From Burkholderiaceae bacterium (GTDB lineage Bacteria; Pseudomonadota; Gammaproteobacteria; Burkholderiales; Burkholderiaceae_A): a DNA stretch of 64,000 nt. Where the stretch lies: NCBI GenBank assembly GCA_018402635.1, contig JAGYIP010000009.1:186001-250000 (forward strand). Reading direction: 5' to 3'. Both the position numbers and the translations under genes were made by a program. Positions 37,423-47,105 of the stretch are shown piece by piece (position 1 is the stretch's first letter; each line of letters begins with the position of its first letter). Under the pieces are notes generated by a model. It made no database searches and was not told where the DNA came from. It worked only from the letters and a program-made list of their open reading frames with translations.

Positions 37423-37811
37423 TCGTCGCGATCCGCCCGCAGGGTGTCCGACTCCTCGATCGACCCGTACTCCTCTTTAATTCGTATGGCAAGGGCAAGC
37501 CCAAGCGCGGTGACTGCAATGCTAACGACAATGGCGGTAAGAATAAGAACCTGAGGAAGCGGGTTGGCGAAAATTGTGGTTGCATCTTGGGAGGGGCTAA
37601 ATATGGGCCCAGTGCCGCCGTCTACCTTGTCCATACTAATAAACAAAAGGAATACGGCCGCCTGGAAAATACCGAGGCCAATCATGCGCTTGATGTAGTT
37701 GCCCTTAAGCAAAACGGCGTAGAGGCCAACGACTAGTAGACCAACGTAAATCCAGTAGTTGTAGAGGCCAAGAAAGGTATCCATAGGCTTAGTAAGTATC
37801 CCTTCCTGCAA
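37419..37811 (-). CDS. MrpC (NuoK-like) subunit
   Basis: GNYIKRMIGLGIFQAAVFLLFISMDKV...PLPQVLILTAIVVSIAVTALGLALAIRI. Confidence 0.92.
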   Translation of the reverse strand: MQEGILTKPMDTFLGLYNYWIYVGLLVVGLYAVLLKGNYIKRMIGLGIFQAAVFLLFISMDKVDGGTGPIFSPSQDATTIFANPLPQVLILTAIVVSIAVTALGLALAIRIKEEYGSIEESDTLRADRDE

Positions 37812-38775
37812 AAGCGTTAAAAACCATCACCAAAACAGAGGCCACGGTTAAACCAACCCCGAACTCGATTAAAAGGATACCCAGTTGTTGACCTGCGACT
37901 GGGTTGGAGGATAGGACGCTGTAGTCGAGAAAATTACCGCCGAGAATCATGCCAAAGATACCAACGAAGGTGTAGATGCTGGCTCCGAGTGCAGCTAGGC
38001 GCAACATGACAAGCTGCGGCATGACCTTCATTGAACGATCAGCTCCTTCCAGAATGCCATAGAGCATGACGGCTGAGGCAAACAGCGCGCCTGCAGAAAA
38101 CCCTCCCCCGGGACTGTATTCGCCATGGAACTGCACAACCAAGGCAAACAACATAATGACCGGAATGAGAAGCTTGCCTACAACCCTAAGAACAAGGTGA
38201 TCGCGAATTCGGACTGTTTTACGTGAGACTTCGGCCGCCGTGATCACGGCCTTTCGTTTCGGTCGAAAACCAAGCACGGCGAGCACCCCAATACCTGCTG
38301 TGAAAACAACCAACGTCTCGCCCAGGGTGTCATAGCCCCGAAAGGATGCAAGCACCGCCGTTACGACGTTGGGGATGTCAATAAGCACCGGGGTCTCAGA
38401 CAGGAACCAAGGAGCAATATGTTGATGAACGGGTGCTGAGGGGTCGCCAAGCCTTGGTTGGTCGAGGCTGACAACAATAAGCACAACGGCAAGCGTGAGT
38501 AGGGCAACCGAGGGCAACAGCCGGTAACCACCTCTGCCGGACTCCTTCTCTCCGGTGAGGGCAAGCGCACTTAGGAACAAAACAGTGGATACACCGGCTC
38601 CGACAGCCGCCTCGGTGATGGCCACATCGGCCGCATCGAGAATGAAAAAGTTGGACGCCATCATGAGGCTAAAGACGCTAAGCCAGATGGTTGAGACGAA
38701 GAGATCGCGGGCATTCACGGCAAGGACTGCCGAGATAAGCACAAAGCTGAGGGTAAAGAAGAACAAAAAGCTCAT
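37789..38775 (-). CDS. MrpA C-terminal/MrpB-like subunit (DUF4040 + MnhB domains)
   Basis: ADVAITEAAVGAGVSTVLFLSALALTGEKE and LFALVVQFHGEYSPGGGFSAGALFASAVMLY. Confidence 0.9.
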   Translation of the reverse strand: MSFLFFFTLSFVLISAVLAVNARDLFVSTIWLSVFSLMMASNFFILDAADVAITEAAVGAGVSTVLFLSALALTGEKESGRGGYRLLPSVALLTLAVVLIVVSLDQPRLGDPSAPVHQHIAPWFLSETPVLIDIPNVVTAVLASFRGYDTLGETLVVFTAGIGVLAVLGFRPKRKAVITAAEVSRKTVRIRDHLVLRVVGKLLIPVIMLFALVVQFHGEYSPGGGFSAGALFASAVMLYGILEGADRSMKVMPQLVMLRLAALGASIYTFVGIFGMILGGNFLDYSVLSSNPVAGQQLGILLIEFGVGLTVASVLVMVFNAFAGRDTY

Positions 38776-39116
38776 GCCGATACTCCGCCTGCTTTGTCTT
38801 TCACGACGAGGGGCTTTTGACCTGCAATTGAGGCGGTGTTTGCCAAAGCGTAGGTGCTAACCGGCGAGGTAAACAACAAAAACAAGGCAATGGCAAAGAG
38901 TTTGACCGTGGCAAGGGTAAAGCCCGAGAGAATCATGAGGCCTATAAGCACAAACAAAGAACCCGTGGTCTCGGTGACGCTGCTTGCATGCATGCGTGTA
39001 TAGATTTCAGGCATGCGTAGCACCCCAATGCCGCCAATAACAATAAAGGCAGCACCAATGGCCATGGATGCATAGGCAAGTAGTGTGGGGAGGGTTTGAA
39101 AGAGCTCGGTCCCCAC
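38772..39116 (-). CDS. MrpG-like subunit
   Basis: GAAFIVIGGIGVLRMPEIYTRMHASSVTETTGSLFVLIGLM. Confidence 0.92.
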   Translation of the reverse strand: MGTELFQTLPTLLAYASMAIGAAFIVIGGIGVLRMPEIYTRMHASSVTETTGSLFVLIGLMILSGFTLATVKLFAIALFLLFTSPVSTYALANTASIAGQKPLVVKDKAGGVSA

Positions 39117-39445
39117 TAGGCCTCCGTTGAATTGTCTTGGCCGGCAGGCTTTTCGGGAGAGGGATTGCGAAGCGACTTGTTCTGCACAAACTGAAGGATT
39201 GCCATGACCCCAATAAAATTAATAAGGGCATAGGCAAGGGCTAGATCGAGGAAGTCGGGCCGGTCGTAGAGAAAGGCAACAACAGCAAGCAACAGCACCG
39301 TTTTGGTGCCGATCATGTTGACGGCAAGCACTCGGTCAAAAATAGAAGGCCCCAATACCCCTCGGCTTAGGGCAAGCCCAATGGTGACAAGAAGTGCCAA
39401 GCTACAGACTTCAAGCATGCTGCTCGGACCGATCAAGAAGGGCAA
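39116..39445 (-). CDS. MrpF-like subunit
   Basis: RGVLGPSIFDRVLAVNMIGTKTVLLLAVVAFLYDRPDFLDLALAYALINFIGVMAI. Confidence 0.92.
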   Translation of the reverse strand: MPFLIGPSSMLEVCSLALLVTIGLALSRGVLGPSIFDRVLAVNMIGTKTVLLLAVVAFLYDRPDFLDLALAYALINFIGVMAILQFVQNKSLRNPSPEKPAGQDNSTEA

Positions 39446-39896
39446 CCTTCTGATTCATTGGACCCTGCAAGACGCCATTGGCGCTGTTTTGCGTAAGGGC
39501 ATGAACCGTGACGTCTCCGCTTTCATTAATGGACGTGGTCATGGTGCCAGGGGTGAGGGTAATGGAGTTTCCGAAAATAACCTGTCCCACATCGCTGCGC
39601 GCGCGCGATGTCACTGTAATGAACTGCGGCTGTATGCGGAGTTTGGGTGACAAGATGATTCGGCTGACTTCAATGGAAGAGACAATAATTTCTTTAAGAA
39701 GCCAGGCCCAGTAGGTAAGTACGGAAAGCCCCAGGTGCACAGGCACAGATTCGTGGTCAATGGATTGAAATTGGCGAGCAAGCCAGACCACAAGCAGGCA
39801 TGAGGCCACCCCAAGCGAGATAAGCAACGGGGTGTAGAGGCCTGACCAGAGAAGCCAGATCAGCATAAGGGCAATGAATAAGATAACGGTTCGCAT
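39411..39896 (-). CDS. MrpE-like subunit
   Basis: YWAWLLKEIIVSSIEVSRIILSPKLRIQPQFITVTSRARSDVGQVIFGNSITLTPGTMT. Confidence 0.9.
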   Translation of the reverse strand: MRTVILFIALMLIWLLWSGLYTPLLISLGVASCLLVVWLARQFQSIDHESVPVHLGLSVLTYWAWLLKEIIVSSIEVSRIILSPKLRIQPQFITVTSRARSDVGQVIFGNSITLTPGTMTTSINESGDVTVHALTQNSANGVLQGPMNQKVALLDRSEQHA

Positions 39897-39998
39897 GAGG
39901 GCTATCGGTAAACAAGTAAGTGGCGGCAGAAGTTCGAGGTTAAATGATTGTCTTTCACCTTTGGGTTTCTAACCCTCACATAATTGTAAACTAGGGCT

Positions 39999-40817
39999 AT
40001 GCACATTCATTTGGCATCCGATCTCCACCTAGAGTTCCTTCACAAGCGCTTTCCCGACTATCTTCGGGTCGATCGGCTTTATACCCCCTGGGCAGACGTT
40101 TTGGTTCTTGCAGGCGATATTCACAAGGAAACCGAAGCGATACGGTGTTTTGCCCAGTGGCCACACCCGGTTCTTTATGTGTTGGGCAACCATGAGTTTT
40201 ACGACCATACGGTCTCGCAGACCATTGCGGCTATACGTCAGGCTGCGAAAAATACCGCGGTGATCATTCTTGATCGCGACGAATTTATCTACCGTGGTGT
40301 GAGGTTCTTGGGCTGCACGCTGTGGACAGACTATTGCCTTGGTGGCGATAGGCAACGCCAGCGGGCCATGCAGGTCTGCGAGTCAAGACTTGCCGACCAC
40401 CGGAAGATTCTGGGTGTTGATCGCCCGGATGAAAAATTTGGTGCCCAGCAGGCTGCCGAACTGCATGAGCGTGACCGGGCTTGGCTTACAGCGAAACTGG
40501 CCGAGCCCTTTGATGGACCGACGGTGGTGATCACCCACCATGGCCCCCATCCGGGAAGCGTTCATCCGCGCTTCATGGATGACCCTTGCAATGCGGGCTT
40601 TATCTCCGACCTTGGACCCTTGGTTGAGAAGCCTCAGCTTTGGATTCATGGGCATGTTCACGATAGCTTTGATTACAAAGTGGGTGGCTGCCGTGTCGTA
40701 ACGAACCCGGGTAGCTACGCCGCCGGGCTCTCAAAGGCGAAATCACCGGGTGATCTGGCCTGGGAGAATCCTTTGTTTGACCCGCAGTGCACGGTAGAGG
40801 TTGCGCACCCCGCTTAA
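39999..40817 (+). CDS. metallophosphoesterase
   Basis: HLASDLHLEF, VLVLAGDIHKE, YVLGNHEFY, WIHGHVHDSFDY. Confidence 0.9.
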   Translation: MHIHLASDLHLEFLHKRFPDYLRVDRLYTPWADVLVLAGDIHKETEAIRCFAQWPHPVLYVLGNHEFYDHTVSQTIAAIRQAAKNTAVIILDRDEFIYRGVRFLGCTLWTDYCLGGDRQRQRAMQVCESRLADHRKILGVDRPDEKFGAQQAAELHERDRAWLTAKLAEPFDGPTVVITHHGPHPGSVHPRFMDDPCNAGFISDLGPLVEKPQLWIHGHVHDSFDYKVGGCRVVTNPGSYAAGLSKAKSPGDLAWENPLFDPQCTVEVAHPA

Positions 40818-40873
40818 GGCTAAGAGGCATGCCGAGCTGGGTTAACATTTAAAAACGTAGACGTTTTATGCCT

Positions 40874-40958
40874 GCCCGGATGACGAAATAGGTAGACGTA
40901 CGGGACTTAAAATCCCGGGCCGCAAGGCGTGCGGGTTCGATTCCCGCTCCGGGCACCA
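40874..40958 (+). tRNA. tRNA-Leu (TAA), CCA encoded
   Basis: gcccggatgacgaaataggtagacgtacgggacttaaaatcccgggccgcaaggcgtgcgggttcgattcccgctccgggcacca. Confidence 0.95.
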
Positions 40959-40977
40959 TTGCAGATTGGTAGAAACC

Positions 40978-41148
40978 ATGCGAGACCCATTCCTCGTAGC
41001 CATTGCAGGAACTGCGCTTATTGCCGTTTTTGTGTTCCTGTTGGCAACGCCCAACGAGGCCATGCTTATTACTTTACTGGCACTTGCCGTCTGCATTGTG
41101 CTGTTAGGTCTTTGGAAGGCCACGCGCGGCCCAGGTGACGAGGGCTAG
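40978..41148 (+). CDS. small membrane protein
   Basis: MRDPFLVAIAGTALIAVFVFLLATPNEAMLITLLALAVCIVLLGLWKATRGPGDEG, 2 TM. Confidence 0.6.
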   Translation: MRDPFLVAIAGTALIAVFVFLLATPNEAMLITLLALAVCIVLLGLWKATRGPGDEG

Positions 41149-41226
41149 AGCAGCTCTTGAGCGCCTGCCGGGCGAGCGGGCCTGCAAGGTCCAGGCCCAG
41201 GGTCCCAGGGTTGGTGATCAATGTTT

Positions 41227-41585
41227 TTATTGAGGAACGGGCTGACCAAGTTGCGCTGCCAGGGCGATAAGGGTTGCGCACCGCCCACCCGAGCGACAGT
41301 AAGAAAGAATGGGTGATGGCAGGCTGTTAATAAGGTGTCCCATCTCAAGGGCCTGCTCGGGAGTATGGCCTACCGAATTCACCGGATGATAGGCCACTTC
41401 AAGGCCCAGGGCCTTGGCAGCCTCGAGAACCTCGCTCTGACTTGGCTGACTGGGCCCTTCCTCGCCATCAGGGCGGTTACAAATAATGGAACGGAATCCG
41501 GCCTCATGGGCCTCGCGCATGTCGGTGGCACTGAGCTGGCCAGCCACGGCAATTTTGGGGTGAGCCAACGGTAATCAATGGTCAT
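41227..41585 (-). CDS. TIGR01244-type sulfur transferase / BLH (DUF442) domain protein; probable one-base frame break near 41553-41560
   Basis: MTIDYRWLTPK in frame of 41379..41585, then IAVAGQLSATDMREAHEAGFRSIICNRPDGEE...SYCRSGGRCATL in frame of 41227..41568. Confidence 0.82.
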
Positions 41586-41643
41586 ACATGCTCCTGAACA
41601 CGTTTAGGTTCTTGGTCAATGGGGCAAAAAAGCGAGTCTTATT

Positions 41644-42591
41644 TTACGGTTTTGGCGGCATTTCGATATTTTTAAGCGGGCTGAACATCTCTTCAAGAAG
41701 CGTATTCCCCCTTTCAAGTATGAAATACCGGAAGGCCTCGGCCGCCAGCGACAGGGTTCGATTGGTTAAATTAACCACATGCCAAAGCCGCATGACGGGT
41801 GTGTCTTGAACGGGAAGGATTCTTAAAACCCCATGGCGCAGTTCAAGCCCAATGGTGTGCAAAGACACAAACGAGATACCCAGCCCGGCCATAACCGCCT
41901 GTTTAATGGTTTCATTGCTTGACATCTCGATGGTTGAAAGGGGCCGAAAACGATGCTCGTCGAAGAAACCTTCCATAACAGCCCGCGTGCCCGAGCCTTG
42001 CTCTCGAATCATGATTTCGTGCTGTTCGAGTTGGTCGATCGAGATTGCAGAGCTTGTGGCCAAGGCATGGTCGGGTGCCGCAATGAACCCGTGTGGATGG
42101 GGTGAAAACGATTCCGATCGGGTATCGAGATCTTTGGGGGGCCGGCCCATAATGGCGATGTCGATCTCACCATCCCTAAGCAGCACGGTAAGTTGATCAC
42201 GGTTGCGCACCTGAATGACCACTTGAATGCCTGGATGCTCTTTACGAAAGGCTGCCAGCAGCTTGGGGATGATGTATTTGGCTGTGCTTACGAGCCCTAT
42301 GGTTAGAGTGCCTGTCTCGATGCCTCGCAATTTCGCCATCATGTCCTCGGCCTCGCGTAGCGCCGTGAGCACGCGTCGTGCATAGACCAAAAAGTATTCG
42401 CCAGCGCTTGTAAGGCTAACGCCTCGCCCTTTCTTTGCAAACAAAGAGATACCGAGATCTTCCTCGAGATCACGCATCTGCATTGAGACCGCGGGTGCCG
42501 TAAGGTGCATTTCTTCCGCAGCCTTAGCAAAGCTGGAATGTCTTGCGGCAGAGACGAAGATTCGTAACTGCCTAAGCGTCAAATTCCGCAT
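41644..42591 (-). CDS. cbbR: LysR regulator, CbbR family
   Basis: MRNLTLRQLRIFVSAARHSSFAKAAEEMHLTAPAVSMQMRDLEEDLGISLF; CbbR-like effector domain MGRPPKDLD. Confidence 0.88.
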   Translation of the reverse strand: MRNLTLRQLRIFVSAARHSSFAKAAEEMHLTAPAVSMQMRDLEEDLGISLFAKKGRGVSLTSAGEYFLVYARRVLTALREAEDMMAKLRGIETGTLTIGLVSTAKYIIPKLLAAFRKEHPGIQVVIQVRNRDQLTVLLRDGEIDIAIMGRPPKDLDTRSESFSPHPHGFIAAPDHALATSSAISIDQLEQHEIMIREQGSGTRAVMEGFFDEHRFRPLSTIEMSSNETIKQAVMAGLGISFVSLHTIGLELRHGVLRILPVQDTPVMRLWHVVNLTNRTLSLAAEAFRYFILERGNTLLEEMFSPLKNIEMPPKP

Positions 42592-42662
42592 GGGGTCTCC
42601 TCCCACACTTTATTTAGTGTTGTAGCCTCGAAGGATTACAGATATTGGCTATGTTCACAAGC

Positions 42663-43598
42663 CTAAGGGCTTGTCTTTTTTCGCGCCGGGAGCACCGCGG
42701 CCTTGGGACGATAGGCCTTGAGCCAGGCCTTAAACCGTGTTGCGGCAGGAGATAGACGCCTGCCTGAGGGATAGACGAGGTTCCACTGCCGCATGAGAGG
42801 AAAGCCTTCGAGCTTCACGACAGAGAGTTCGCCAAGGGCCAGTTCCGAGGCAACCGTGCTTGATGACAAGACAGCAACACCAAGCCCCCCTGCAACAATG
42901 TGCTTAACGGCCTCATTGCTAACAACCTCAAGCCGTGTCTGAATTCGTACACGATACTTTTTGAAGAAACTCTCGGTGGTGAGGCGAGTTCCGGAGCCCG
43001 CCTCGCGAACGATGAAGAGTTCTTTGGCCAGATCTGAGGGCTTGACGAGCCGTTTCTTGGCAATTGGGTTACTAGGGTGTGCAACCAGAACAAGTGGATT
43101 CGGTGCGAATGGTTCAGCAACGACATCAAGTTCGTCAGGGGGCTGCCCCATGACATAGAGATCGTCTTCATTTTTGCGAAGGCGATCAAGAAGGGCCTCG
43201 CGGTTTCCAATCCAGAGTGAAATATTGATGCCGGGGTAGCTGACGCAGAAGGAGCCGACAAGCCTTGGCACGGTGTACTTAAGGGTTGTAAGAATAGCAA
43301 CCCTGAGCTCGCCCTCTTTGAGTCCCTTAAGGCCGGCAATTTCCTGTGAAAGCTCTTCAATTCGGGCTTCAATGTCTTGTGCGCAGCGCAACATAAGTTC
43401 GCCTGTGGATGTGAGATAAAGCCTTTTACCGAGCACTTCAAAAAGAGGCCCACCTGCCGTCTCACCCAGCTTCTTAAGCTGTAGGGACAGCGTTGGCGTA
43501 GACAGGTTCAGAGCCTTGGCTGCCTTCACAAGGCTGCCATGACGCGCCACAGCAAGAACAAACCTAAGCTGGTGCAGTGTCATACCGGCGAGATTCAT
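42663..43598 (-). CDS. cbbR: LysR regulator, CbbR family, divergent to cbbL
   Basis: MTLHQLRFVLAVARHGSLVKAAKALNLSTPTLSLQLKKL; VMGQPPDELDVVAEPF; adjacent and divergent to cbbL. Confidence 0.88.
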   Translation of the reverse strand: MNLAGMTLHQLRFVLAVARHGSLVKAAKALNLSTPTLSLQLKKLGETAGGPLFEVLGKRLYLTSTGELMLRCAQDIEARIEELSQEIAGLKGLKEGELRVAILTTLKYTVPRLVGSFCVSYPGINISLWIGNREALLDRLRKNEDDLYVMGQPPDELDVVAEPFAPNPLVLVAHPSNPIAKKRLVKPSDLAKELFIVREAGSGTRLTTESFFKKYRVRIQTRLEVVSNEAVKHIVAGGLGVAVLSSSTVASELALGELSVVKLEGFPLMRQWNLVYPSGRRLSPAATRFKAWLKAYRPKAAVLPARKKTSP

Positions 43599-43731
43599 TG
43601 TTAGTTTTTTGTAAACGTTTTCATCAAAATATTTTACTTTCATACAGGTATCATGTCGATCAGAATTGCAGCAGCGATAGAAATGAGTTTAGTTTGATTG
43701 TCTCGTGACACACAGAGGAAGAGGAGCTTTC

Positions 43732-45153
43732 ATGGCCGCAAAAACATACAGTGCTGGCGTAAAAGATTATCGCCAGACCTATTGGATGCCGGAGTACACA
43801 CCCCTTGATACCGACATTCTTGCCGTCTTTAAAATCACACCGCAGCCCGGCGTTGATCGCGAAGAGGCTGCAGCAGCAGTGGCTGCCGAATCATCAACAG
43901 GAACCTGGACAACCGTCTGGACAGACCTGCTAACCGATCTCGACTATTACAAAGGCAGGGCCTACCGCATTGAAGATGTGCCTGGCGACGATTCCTGCTA
44001 CTACGCCTTCGTAGCCTACCCCATCGATCTTTTCGAAGAGGGTTCGGTTGTTAACGTCTTTACATCGTTGGTCGGTAATGTTTTTGGCTTTAAGGCGGTT
44101 CGAGCCCTACGTCTTGAAGACGTTCGTTTCCCCTTGGCCTACATCAAAACCTGCGGTGGCCCGCCTAATGGCATTCAGGTTGAGCGCGATGTTATGAATA
44201 AATACGGCCGGCCTATGCTGGGCTGCACCATCAAGCCTAAGCTTGGTCTCTCGGCAAAGAACTATGGCCGGGCGGTTTACGAATGCCTTCGTGGCGGTCT
44301 CGATTTCACAAAGGATGACGAGAACATCAATAGCCAGCCCTTTATGCGCTGGAGGCAACGGTTTGACTTCGTTCAAGAGGCCACCCTTAAGGCTGAGGCC
44401 GAGACGGGCGAGCGCAAGGGCCACTACCTGAACGTTACTGCTCCCACGCCCGAAGAGATGTATCGCAGGGCAGAGTACGCCAAGGAAATTGGTGCGCCCA
44501 TCATCATGCACGACTACATCACAGGCGGCTTTTGTGCAAACACAGGCCTGGCCAACTGGTGTCGTGAAAATGGCATGCTGCTGCACATTCACCGTGCTAT
44601 GCATGCTGTGATCGATCGTAACCCTCACCACGGAATTCATTTCCGCGTGCTCACGAAAATCCTGCGGCTTTCGGGTGGAGATCACCTTCATACCGGAACG
44701 GTGGTCGGCAAGCTCGAGGGCGATCGCGCCTCAACACTTGGCTGGATCGACCTTCTTCGTGAGTCTTTCATTCCCGAGGACCGAGCCCGCGGGCTCTTCT
44801 TTGACCAAGACTGGGGTTCGATGCCAGGAGCCTTTGCTGTGGCCTCGGGCGGTATTCATGTCTGGCACATGCCTGCTCTTGTCACCATCTTTGGCGATGA
44901 CTCGGTGCTTCAGTTTGGTGGCGGAACGCTTGGCCACCCCTGGGGTAACGCAGCAGGGGCATGTGCGAACCGCGTTGCGCTTGAGGCTTGTGTTCAGGCC
45001 CGTAACGAGGGTCGGCAGCTTGAAAAAGAGGGCAAAGAAATTCTTACCGCTGCAGCTCAGCATTCGCCAGAACTCAAAATTGCTATGGAGACCTGGAAGG
45101 AAATTAAGTTTGAGTTTGACACCGTAGACAAGCTCGACATCTCTAACAAATAA
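43732..45153 (+). CDS. cbbL: ribulose-bisphosphate carboxylase large subunit, form IA (carboxysomal)
   Basis: [81 protein letters not shown]. Confidence 0.98.
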   Translation: MAAKTYSAGVKDYRQTYWMPEYTPLDTDILAVFKITPQPGVDREEAAAAVAAESSTGTWTTVWTDLLTDLDYYKGRAYRIEDVPGDDSCYYAFVAYPIDLFEEGSVVNVFTSLVGNVFGFKAVRALRLEDVRFPLAYIKTCGGPPNGIQVERDVMNKYGRPMLGCTIKPKLGLSAKNYGRAVYECLRGGLDFTKDDENINSQPFMRWRQRFDFVQEATLKAEAETGERKGHYLNVTAPTPEEMYRRAEYAKEIGAPIIMHDYITGGFCANTGLANWCRENGMLLHIHRAMHAVIDRNPHHGIHFRVLTKILRLSGGDHLHTGTVVGKLEGDRASTLGWIDLLRESFIPEDRARGLFFDQDWGSMPGAFAVASGGIHVWHMPALVTIFGDDSVLQFGGGTLGHPWGNAAGACANRVALEACVQARNEGRQLEKEGKEILTAAAQHSPELKIAMETWKEIKFEFDTVDKLDISNK

Positions 45154-45170
45154 GCTGAAGGGAAACGAAC

Positions 45171-45497
45171 ATGACTGTTCAAGCCTATAAGTCGTCGCAG
45201 AAGTACGAGACCTTTTCTTACCTCCCCAATATGACGGCCGATCAGGTGAATCGGCAAATTGCCTACGCCATTGGCCAGGGATGGAACCCCGCTGTCGAGC
45301 ACACCGAGAAGGGAACCGCCTCAACCAGTAATTACTGGTACATGTGGAAATTGCCCCTTTTTGGTGAGCAGTCTGTTGAGGCGGTTCTTGCGGAGTTGAG
45401 CGCCTGCCACAAAGAGTTTCCCAATCATTTGGTGCGGTTTGTTGCCTATGACAACTACTCCCAGAGCCAAGGAACGTCGTTCGTCGTTTACCGATAA
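45171..45497 (+). CDS. cbbS: ribulose-bisphosphate carboxylase small subunit
   Basis: [46 protein letters not shown]. Confidence 0.97.
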   Translation: MTVQAYKSSQKYETFSYLPNMTADQVNRQIAYAIGQGWNPAVEHTEKGTASTSNYWYMWKLPLFGEQSVEAVLAELSACHKEFPNHLVRFVAYDNYSQSQGTSFVVYR

Positions 45498-45506
45498 GGT
45501 GGTCCT

Positions 45507-47075
45507 ATGTCACTTTCCGAATCGCAAACCTACACGGTGACCTTATCGGGTCGAGAGCTCGCACTGCGCCGCAGGCAGGCCATGTCGAGCCTGGGCAAAT
45601 CAGCTATTAAAGGCGCCTCCCAGACAAGTTCGACAGGCTCTGAACATCAGAGAAAGTCTGCCCAAAACGTCGATCGGGCCGGGGTTCAAGACTGGCCCTT
45701 TAGCCCAATGCCTGCGCGCGCAAGTCAGGACCATGAGGTCTGTGGGCCTGAGTGTGGGTGCGATTCAAAAAAGCCCGAGCCCGCTGCTACCCCGTTGGGT
45801 AACCTTGTGCGCGGCGACATCTCTTCTCGAACACTCGCTCGGATGCGCCGTGAGGCTGCTTCAAGGTCGGGTAAGGCCGGGCAACAAAGGGTGGCAAAGG
45901 CCGTTCAGGTGGCCCAGCATCTTCCAGCCTCCCAGCTCTTTTCTGCCTTGTCTTCTGGTCCCAGTGGCCGTCAGGTGGCCATGCAACGACGGCTGGAACA
46001 ATCGCTTTTAGGCAGAGCCAGTCACAGGCATGCGTCCAGCTCATCGGCACCTTCAAGCCAGTCCGGCTCCACCATGCCTGCAGCCAAGGTCGAGATCGGT
46101 CATACCCTCTCGGGGCAGCTTGTTACGGGGCAGTTGCCCGATAACGATCCGAAGGTAACAGGGAATTTTCCGGGGTTATGTCAGCGGGTGACCGGAACAG
46201 AATATTTAAGCGTTGAGCCGTTTAAGACCTTTTGTTCGCAAACACCCAATCCCAAGCCCAGAAAGGTCAGTGTGATGTCCATTCGCCAAGACCTTTCAGT
46301 AACGGGTGCCGATGCCAGTAGTGAAAGCAGGGTGACCGGTGATGCACGTAACTTTTCGGTCAGTGTTACAGGAACAGACCACATGTCCTTGGCAAAATCC
46401 AGTCCGCGTCAGTCGGCGGCACAAGCGCAAACCCATTCTGTGGCCTCGGTCAGGCCCACCCATGCAACCATTCCCGCATCCTTTGTAACAGGCGAGCGGC
46501 CCGGTGCGGGTGGAGAGGGAATTACAGGCGATGAGCGAGGTGCCTGCCAGCCCATCTCTGGAACGCCATACATTGGAGATGACAACCGTCCTAGTTATTG
46601 CGGTCCTAATCCATCGGCCAGCGTTGCAATGCCAAAAGGGCCTCGTGAGCAGGTAGACAAGAAGCTTATTACGGGGTCGTCGTTTCAGACCGAACGTATC
46701 ACCGGGGCACTCACTAAGGCCGATGGTGTCATTACTGGAACCCCTGAGTTTCGCCATGCCGACCCAGCGCCGCGCGCTGCGGCTGACACATCCGCTGTTC
46801 ATGCTGCACAGCGCGTAACGGGCGAGGGTAGCCAGTCGGGCACACAGGTCACCGGCGATGCCTGGCATTCTCAAAGCCGCGTTACAGGAACAGAAGGTGG
46901 CTCGGTGATGGGGCGCAATCCATCCATGCGTGGACAGTCTCGCGGGCAGGGAATGAATGCCAGTCAGTTCAAGGGCATCGAGCGACAGACAGCGCCTCAA
47001 AGCCCAATGACCGGGTCGGCAGGTAACACGGGCAGTGGGGCTGTTGTTACAGTCTCAGGCGGTGCTCGAGGCTAA
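45507..47075 (+). CDS. csoS2: carboxysome assembly protein CsoS2 (short form, 522 aa)
   Basis: N-repeats (GRELALRRRQAMSSLGKSA), VTG/ITG-rich M and C repeats, C-terminus MTGSAGNTGSGAVVTVSGGARG; position between cbbS and csoSCA. Confidence 0.95.
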   Translation: MSLSESQTYTVTLSGRELALRRRQAMSSLGKSAIKGASQTSSTGSEHQRKSAQNVDRAGVQDWPFSPMPARASQDHEVCGPECGCDSKKPEPAATPLGNLVRGDISSRTLARMRREAASRSGKAGQQRVAKAVQVAQHLPASQLFSALSSGPSGRQVAMQRRLEQSLLGRASHRHASSSSAPSSQSGSTMPAAKVEIGHTLSGQLVTGQLPDNDPKVTGNFPGLCQRVTGTEYLSVEPFKTFCSQTPNPKPRKVSVMSIRQDLSVTGADASSESRVTGDARNFSVSVTGTDHMSLAKSSPRQSAAQAQTHSVASVRPTHATIPASFVTGERPGAGGEGITGDERGACQPISGTPYIGDDNRPSYCGPNPSASVAMPKGPREQVDKKLITGSSFQTERITGALTKADGVITGTPEFRHADPAPRAAADTSAVHAAQRVTGEGSQSGTQVTGDAWHSQSRVTGTEGGSVMGRNPSMRGQSRGQGMNASQFKGIERQTAPQSPMTGSAGNTGSGAVVTVSGGARG

Positions 47076-47105
47076 AGCGCTACGGGGTCCCCCTTAGGTC
47101 TAACC

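Noticed and set aside
32357-39896. Considered as a Complex I (nuo) or DabAB Ci-uptake operon
   Set aside because: Presence of MrpE/F/G and absence of NuoB/C/D/F/G-type or DUF2309 (DabA) genes fits an Mrp-type antiporter instead.
44107-44691. 194-aa minus-strand ORF inside cbbL
   Set aside because: Antisense to the highly constrained cbbL; no recognisable domain.
46296-47000. 234-aa minus-strand ORF inside csoS2
   Set aside because: Antisense to the repeat-rich csoS2; Cys/Arg-rich artefact of the VTG repeats.
45507-47075. VTG/ITG repeats considered as a possible mobile or CRISPR-like repeat array
   Set aside because: They are protein-level CsoS2 repeats with divergent DNA; no CRISPR array or transposase/integrase found anywhere in the window.
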